This document shows positions 59,563 to 64,000 of a stretch of DNA of 64,000 nt, one piece after another (the stretch's first letter is position 1; every line of letters starts with the position of its first letter). The notes below the pieces were generated by a model. The model was not told the DNA's origin, did no database searches, and worked only from the letters and a program-made list of their open reading frames with translations. Location of the stretch: NCBI GenBank assembly GCA_020446815.1, contig JAGRDY010000034.1:1-64000 (forward strand), read 5' to 3'. This DNA is from Paracoccaceae bacterium (lineage in GTDB: Bacteria > Pseudomonadota > Alphaproteobacteria > Rhodobacterales > Rhodobacteraceae). Made by a program: the position numbers and the translations under genes.

Positions 59563-60984
59563 TCAGGGTGGGGTTGCCGGGCCGCCCGCGACGGCCCTGG
59601 GGCGGGCGTGGGCGGTATCTTCATACGGTGCCTGGCCAAGATAACGGCTGACCCGCTGGCCGGTATCGAGCGCGGCATCAGCGCAAGCACCGACCGACAC
59701 GCCGCACAGGTAATTTCCGGTGACGAACACCCCGGGTGTTTCGCACAACGCCTGCTTCAGCCGTGCCACCAGGCGGGAGTGGCCGGGTTCGAACTGCGGC
59801 AAGCCTCTGGGCCAATGCCGGATCCGCGCCACGACCGGCGCGCCATCTGCGCCTATGAGATCGGCAAACTCGGCGCGCACGATGTCGATCAGCTCCTGCG
59901 CCGGAAGGCGCGCGTGATCCGGGGCGCGGGCGCCGCCCACATAGGCACTGATCGCCACATGATCGGCGGGCGCGCGCCCGGCGAACATTGTCGAACAGAA
60001 CAGCGCCCCGTTGACGACGCGCGCTTCACAGCCGGGTGTCAGATAACCGAGCCCGTTCAGCGGATGCGCGATCCGGTCGCGCCGGTAGCCGAGAAAGATC
60101 ACCGCGAGCGGCGGCGCGGCGATGCGCGCGCATTCGTCTGCGGCGCGCGGGGCGAGAGGCGCCAGCAGATGCGCCGCGACATGAGGTTGCGTGGCGATGA
60201 TCACCGCCCTCGCGTGAAGGTGCCCCCGGGGCCCGGCGTCGATGACGAAACCCTGCCGCGCGCGGTCGATCCGGCGCACCGGGACGGCGGTTTTTACCGC
60301 GCCGCCCAGGCTCAGTGCAAGCGCGCGGGGCAACGTGCCGATACCGTCGCGCCATGACGACAGCTGCCGCGCGGGCATTCTGGCGCCCGTCAGGCGGGCA
60401 CGCAGGATCGCCGCGATGAGCGATCCATGCGCGTGCTCCATCGCGGCCAGCGCGGGCATCACGAAGCCAAGCTCGGTGCGCGCGGCGTCGCCTGCGAACA
60501 TCCCCGCGACCAGCGGGTCGAAAACCCGTTCGGCGAATTCGGCGCCGAACCGGCGCCGGGCGAATTCCGCGACGGTTTCGCCGGCGCCCCGATCACCGCG
60601 CGGCTGCCACAATTCGGCGGCCAGTCGCGCCCGTCCGGCCAGCGACAGATAGCCCGATGTCAGGAACGCCAGCGGATGAAGGCCGATTCCCGCCAGCCGC
60701 CCGCCTTTCGTCAGGAACCGCTTGCGGACATTCGGGCCAAGATCGGTGCGCGCGCGGCCCAGCCCGAGGCTTTCCGCCAGATATGCGATTCCCGCCATGG
60801 AATGATTGACCGTGCTGGGGCCATGTTCCATCAGAAAGCCGCCGATCCGCTCGGAAATCGCGTTTCCTCCGGGGCACACCTGCCGTTCCAGCACCAGCAC
60901 ATCGTGGCCCGCCTCGCGCAGCGCGTGGGCGGCGGTCAGGCCCGACACGCCGCCACCGATGATGGCCGCGTCAACCGAGGTCAT
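59563..60984 (-). CDS. Protoporphyrinogen-oxidase-like FAD-dependent oxidoreductase
   Basis: 473-residue flavoprotein of the HemY/PPOX-like amine oxidase family. FAD fingerprint VDAAIIGGGVSGLTAAHALREAGHDVLVLER at residues 4-34; RIGGFLMEHGPSTV is the second FAD contact; FDPLVAGMFAGDA is a strong PPOX motif (PLVGGIYAGD-like); VFVTGNYLCGVSVGACADAA is the C-terminal FAD motif (as in 'AGNWRGGVSVGDC'). Oxidation of a porphyrinogen-like or other tetrapyrrole substrate is plausible. Its 5' end overlaps the radical SAM gene by 14 nt. It may finish the product made by that enzyme. Confidence 0.85.
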   Translation of the reverse strand: MTSVDAAIIGGGVSGLTAAHALREAGHDVLVLERQVCPGGNAISERIGGFLMEHGPSTVNHSMAGIAYLAESLGLGRARTDLGPNVRKRFLTKGGRLAGIGLHPLAFLTSGYLSLAGRARLAAELWQPRGDRGAGETVAEFARRRFGAEFAERVFDPLVAGMFAGDAARTELGFVMPALAAMEHAHGSLIAAILRARLTGARMPARQLSSWRDGIGTLPRALALSLGGAVKTAVPVRRIDRARQGFVIDAGPRGHLHARAVIIATQPHVAAHLLAPLAPRAADECARIAAPPLAVIFLGYRRDRIAHPLNGLGYLTPGCEARVVNGALFCSTMFAGRAPADHVAISAYVGGARAPDHARLPAQELIDIVRAEFADLIGADGAPVVARIRHWPRGLPQFEPGHSRLVARLKQALCETPGVFVTGNYLCGVSVGACADAALDTGQRVSRYLGQAPYEDTAHARPRAVAGGPATPP

Positions 60985-62269
60985 GGCGTCTTTCCGGCCG
61001 GGTCCGCGCAGCCTCCGCGCCCGGCCGCGGCGGCGCAGCGGAGCCAAAGCGGCTGCGCGCCAGAACCTCCAGATGTTCGGTGGTTACCGTGTCGCAGCCT
61101 AGCGCGCCCGCATAGGCCTCGGCCCGTTGGCGAACGAATCGGCGCACGAAGGGCGGCACGCGGGCCAATCGCGTCCGCGCCGTCTCGGTCCAGGTGACGG
61201 CGGGGGCATCGGTGCGTGGCATGTGCGGGATCGCGCCGGTTGCGTCGGGCTGGTAGGCGCAGAGCGGATCTTCGCCCATCATGTCGCCCGTCGCGGCGAA
61301 AGGGCGGGCGCGGCAGCCGCCACAGATCCTGGCGTATTCACAAAGTCCGCAGCGGCCGGTGAGCCGCGGCGCGCGCAGCCGTTCGAACACCGGCGCGTCT
61401 TGCCAGATGTCGGCAAAGCCGCGTTCGCGGATCGAACCGGCGCTGATTTCCATGTAGGGGCAGGGGGTGATCTCGCCCGAAGGCGTGACGCGGGCGTATC
61501 GGGTGCCGGCAAGGCATCCGCCGGCCTCGTAGCCATGCGCCAGCGTGATTGGCCAGCCAGCATCAAGTTCGATCGCCATACGCTTGAAATGCGGCGCACA
61601 TTTCGCGCGGATCATGATCCCCTCCGCGGCGCGCGCCGCGCGGGTCAGATGGCGCAGGGTGCGGTCGTATCCGGCGCGGCTGATGTTGCTGACATAACGC
61701 CCCCGCCCGGTACAGACCAGGAAGAACACGTTGAGCGCGATGGCCCCGATCGATTGTGCGAAGGCGATCATCGCATCCAGTTCCCCCGCGGTGTCGTCGG
61801 TGACGGTGAAATGGATCTGAAAGCCAAGGCCGCCGCGCCGGCAGGCGTCGATCCCCGCCATGGTGCGTCCGAAGCTGCCGGGCAGCCCGCGAAAGGCGTC
61901 GTGCCGGCCGGGGTCGAGCGAATCGACGCTGATCCCGACCCCGACCACTCCGGCACCTTTCAGCGCCGCAACCCGTCTGTCGGTCAGCGCCATGCCATTG
62001 GTGCCGACCACCACCATCAGCCCGAGGCCGGCGGCATGGGCGGCGATCTGCTCGATATCGGGGCGCAAAAGCGGCTCGCCGCCGCTCAGCACCAGCATGG
62101 TTTCGTCGCTGAGCGCCGCGATGTCGCCGATCAGCGCGCAGACTTCGCGGGTGGTCAGTTCTTGGGGATCGGCATCGCGCCGTTTGCCCGCGTCGAGATA
62201 GCAATGGGCGCAGTCGAGATTGCAGCGCCGGGTCAGGTTCAGGGCAACAAGATAGGGCGCGCCGACCAT
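60971..62269 (-). CDS. Radical SAM enzyme with SPASM-like and C-terminal PCP_red-like domains
   Basis: 432-residue radical SAM protein. The [4Fe-4S]-SAM motif is Cys16-Cys20-Cys23 (TRRCNLDCAHCYLD), with GGEP at 63-66. Seven further cysteines (GGCLAGT, ITPCPYM, RCGLCEYARICGGCRA, PLCAYQP) make a SPASM/twitch-like auxiliary-cluster region such as in AhbC/AhbD/NirJ, which modify hemes. Uniquely, residues about 358-409 (TWTETARTRLARVPPFVRRF, then RAEAYAGALGCDTVTTEHLE) resemble the PCP_red domain of BchB. The ATG at 62269 has GAGGG close by; GTG 62278 overlaps the previous stop. Substrate unknown, probably a tetrapyrrole. Confidence 0.85.
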   Translation of the reverse strand: MVGAPYLVALNLTRRCNLDCAHCYLDAGKRRDADPQELTTREVCALIGDIAALSDETMLVLSGGEPLLRPDIEQIAAHAAGLGLMVVVGTNGMALTDRRVAALKGAGVVGVGISVDSLDPGRHDAFRGLPGSFGRTMAGIDACRRGGLGFQIHFTVTDDTAGELDAMIAFAQSIGAIALNVFFLVCTGRGRYVSNISRAGYDRTLRHLTRAARAAEGIMIRAKCAPHFKRMAIELDAGWPITLAHGYEAGGCLAGTRYARVTPSGEITPCPYMEISAGSIRERGFADIWQDAPVFERLRAPRLTGRCGLCEYARICGGCRARPFAATGDMMGEDPLCAYQPDATGAIPHMPRTDAPAVTWTETARTRLARVPPFVRRFVRQRAEAYAGALGCDTVTTEHLEVLARSRFGSAAPPRPGAEAARTRPERRHDLG

Positions 62270-62274
62270 GGCCC

Positions 62275-63924
62275 TCACTCCGCGTCGGCTGGCGGCACGG
62301 GGTGGCCGCCACGCTGCATCCTGCGTTCCATCCTTTGCCGGGATGCGGTGATCACGGTTTCGAGCAGCGCGGGCGTTATCTCGGCGGCGGCCGTTTCGGC
62401 GGCCTCCGCCTCGGTCTGCCGGCGGATGGTGGCGCGCACCATTTCGGGCACGCGCGCCAGCCGCGCCAGGGCCGCGGCGTTCCATCGGGCCACCGGGGCT
62501 GCGGCGTCAAGAAACGGGCGAACATGCGCGGGCAATACCCGCTCGGCGCCGTCACGGCGCGCGCGTTTCTCGGCCCGCAGCCGGATCGCCGCAACCATCG
62601 CGGCGCCGCCGCCATTGCGCGCCAGCGTCTCGGCCTCGCGGGACCAGACCACCGGCGTTTCCCGGCGGGAATCGCCGCCGGAATGCGGGCACAGTTTCCG
62701 TGTCGCCCGCTCGATCAGATCGCAGGTGACGACGGTGTGGCCGCTTTCCTGCGCGAAACGCTGAACGGCAAGCCGGATCATGGCGCGCGCCATTTGCGGT
62801 GCCCGCGCGAGCCGGGCCTCGGCCTCTTGCGTCCAGTGCATGGTATGTTCGGCCAGTGCGTCGGCCGGCGGCACGAAGGCGCAAGCGCCAAGCCAGACAT
62901 GACAAGGCGCGCCGCGCAGCAGGTTTTCGGCGTTGCCGCCGATGTCCAGTTGGTCATCGGCATGAATGCCGGTCCGGCCGATCAGCAGAAGACCGGCGCG
63001 GGCCTTCGCCAGATAGGCGGCGATGGCGGCAAATGGCTTGCCGTCAAGCAATTTCGTGGTCAGCGGCACGCCTTCGTCCCTGGCGATCCGCTCGGCCAGC
63101 GCCAGATGCGCGCGGTAGATCTTTGCCAGTCCGTCGTCGATGATCTCTTCGTGCAGCCTTTCCTGTTCCTTGAAACGGAATACCTTGCCGGCCTCGTCGC
63201 TGAGCACCCCGGCGATGCGGTTGAAGGCGACGTAGTGGAAATAGGGGTCGTATGCGGCGACGGCATGGACCGGAAGCGCAAAGGCGCGCCCCAGCCGCAA
63301 CGCGGTTTTCAGCGCCCCGTAGCTGCGAGGCGAGCCATCGACAGCGGCGACCAATGGCCCGGCCGCGATCGCGCGGGCCGGATCGCGGATCACCAGAAGG
63401 TCGATGCCCGCCCGCCGCGCCACCCGTTCGCAGACCGAACCAACACTGGCCCCCGGTGTCGCACCAAGCCCCTGCGCACCCATCGCCAGCAGATCGAACC
63501 CGTCGATGGCGGCCGCCGCGACGATCTGGCGATAGTTCTTGCCTTCGGGGCTGAGCCGGCCATAGGCGATGCCGGCAGCCTCGCAGGCCGCGCCGGCTTT
63601 GTCATGGTAGCTGTCGGAAATGATGCCGAGCCCGCGTGTGATCAGGCTGTCATGCACCGCGCGCTGATGCTCGATACCCTCTTCGGTGCGGTAGCGTTCG
63701 GGCAGGCCGCCTTCCATTTGCCTGAACCGGCGGTCGTGCAGGCGCGCGGCATAGGCGTGAATGCCGGTGATCGCGCCGCCCGATACACCGGCCAGGCGCA
63801 GCGCCTCCTCCAGCGCCCGTGCCGCGTGATCCGAGGCATCAAGCGCCACGAGGATCTGCCGCGGCAGCGCCGCGCGAGCCGCGCCCCGCGTGGTGTCAGG
63901 CATTGCCTCAACCGTGCCCTTCAT
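62275..63924 (-). CDS. Double universal-stress protein with three PCP_red-like repeats
   Basis: 549-residue protein. Residues about 20-190 and 200-360 are two UspA domains (RQILVALDASDHAARALEEAL; GPLVAAVDGSPRSYGALKTAL). The second keeps an ATP-binding G-2x-G-9x-G-type loop (IGRTGIHADDQLDIGGNAENLL). From residue 362 there are three repeats: MHWTQEAEARLARAPQMARAM (362-411), VVWSREAETLARNGGGAAMVA (about 424-472) and RWNAAALARLARVPEMVRATI (about 480-533). Each resembles the PCP_red domain of BchB (W-x-EA...L..-P-x-VR...E--A...-IT-E-L). An AAGGAAA site favours the start at 63924. It is the first visible gene of the operon that includes the radical SAM and PPOX-like enzymes. Confidence 0.8.
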   Translation of the reverse strand: MKGTVEAMPDTTRGAARAALPRQILVALDASDHAARALEEALRLAGVSGGAITGIHAYAARLHDRRFRQMEGGLPERYRTEEGIEHQRAVHDSLITRGLGIISDSYHDKAGAACEAAGIAYGRLSPEGKNYRQIVAAAAIDGFDLLAMGAQGLGATPGASVGSVCERVARRAGIDLLVIRDPARAIAAGPLVAAVDGSPRSYGALKTALRLGRAFALPVHAVAAYDPYFHYVAFNRIAGVLSDEAGKVFRFKEQERLHEEIIDDGLAKIYRAHLALAERIARDEGVPLTTKLLDGKPFAAIAAYLAKARAGLLLIGRTGIHADDQLDIGGNAENLLRGAPCHVWLGACAFVPPADALAEHTMHWTQEAEARLARAPQMARAMIRLAVQRFAQESGHTVVTCDLIERATRKLCPHSGGDSRRETPVVWSREAETLARNGGGAAMVAAIRLRAEKRARRDGAERVLPAHVRPFLDAAAPVARWNAAALARLARVPEMVRATIRRQTEAEAAETAAAEITPALLETVITASRQRMERRMQRGGHPVPPADAE

Positions 63925-64000
63925 CGCGGTTTCCTTCCTTGCTCGATGCGTTTCGGCGCAGCGCGCGAAGCCCCCCAAGCTGGGCTGCGAGCACCCCTGC
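63908..64000 (-). CDS. Possible 3' end of an upstream gene (partial)
   Basis: An open frame enters from the right edge and stops at 63908, giving 30 residues (AGVLAAQLGGLRALRRNASS...). It overlaps the start of the double-Usp gene by 17 nt, as the other genes of this operon do. Too short for recognition; it may be the end of another member of the operon, or chance. Confidence 0.35.
   Translation of the reverse strand, partial: AGVLAAQLGGLRALRRNASSKEGNRDEGHG

Noticed and set aside
60971-62269. Calling the radical SAM gene nirJ or ahbD
   Set aside because: Cysteine pattern is only generally similar, the C-terminal domain is different, and no nir or ahb genes are adjacent.
59563-63924. Taking the PCP_red-like domains as evidence of bacteriochlorophyll synthesis
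   Set aside because: No BchB core, BchL, BchN or other pigment gene is in the window; the domain alone does not show photosynthesis.
1-64000. CRISPR arrays, rRNA operons, complete tRNA genes, prophage structural genes
   Set aside because: No regularly spaced direct repeats other than the hipBA operators, no rRNA sequence, only a partial tRNA, and no capsid, portal or terminase genes were seen.

Overview
The window is GC-rich alphaproteobacterial chromosome, most probably from the Rhodobacteraceae. The grounds are the divergent phaZ / phaC-phaP-phaR block with PhaR-type operators, the preTA-hydantoinase-carbamoylase cluster followed by an NMT1-type ABC transporter, a CrbS-like transporter-kinase beside a DUF2083 XRE regulator, NDUFA12 and DUF2312 genes, and a C-rich palindromic intergenic element of a kind I associate with that family. 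No species can be named from the sequence alone.

Positions 1-7050 look like the worn end of an integrated mobile element. In order they hold the 3' end of a frameshifted IS481-type transposase, the remains of a SAVED-domain (CBASS-type) defence gene with an internal stop, a relaxase gene lacking its 5' end and broken by a frameshift, an unknown membrane-anchored protein, a hipBA toxin-antitoxin pair with four operators spaced exactly 27 bp apart, and a small tyrosine-phosphatase-like gene. The element ends in a 48-nt copy of the 3' half of a tRNA-Arg gene, a typical attachment-site scar.

Positions 7051-15221 hold small unknown genes (a DUF4202 gene that seems to start with ATT, and a pair of paralogous 93-residue proteins), an ArsC/Spx-like protein, a cold-shock protein, a complete bufferin-type RiPP operon (DUF2282 precursor, MNIO/DUF692 enzyme, DUF2063 partner, DoxX membrane protein) and thrS. 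Positions 15396-21790 carry polyhydroxybutyrate metabolism. Positions 21887-28921 carry a Na/Pi symporter-like protein with an inverted Pho-box-like array, a CbiX-like protein, modE-modABC with a Mo-box, and an amidase. Positions 29114-35000 are housekeeping: clpP, clpX, NDUFA12, an MlaD-like protein, DUF2155, and accB-accC-aat.

Positions 35196-48419 form a reductive pyrimidine degradation and uptake region. PreTA would reduce uracil or thymine, the dihydropyrimidinase opens the ring and the carbamoylase releases the beta-amino acid. Two RutR-type repressors with recognisable operators sit inside the cluster. The catabolic operon continues through a PLP decarboxylase-like enzyme, a VOC protein and a four-gene ABC importer, and contains a small AT-rich cysteine-containing membrane protein wedged by translational coupling between carbamoylase and dihydropyrimidinase.

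Positions 48573-58933 hold an acetate/short-chain-acid signalling group (XRE/DUF2083 regulator, single-domain response regulator, CrbS-like kinase), a FliM/FliN C-domain protein, a phosphatase-like TIGR01244 protein, a DksA-like protein behind an FNR-like site, and a bifunctional beta-oxidation enzyme. The right end (59563-64000, minus strand) is the most intriguing part: an overlapping operon of a double-UspA protein with three C-terminal repeats resembling the PCP_red domain of dark protochlorophyllide reductase BchB, a radical SAM/SPASM-type enzyme with the same C-terminal domain, and a protoporphyrinogen-oxidase-like flavoprotein. It suggests an uncharacterised tetrapyrrole modification or sensing system.
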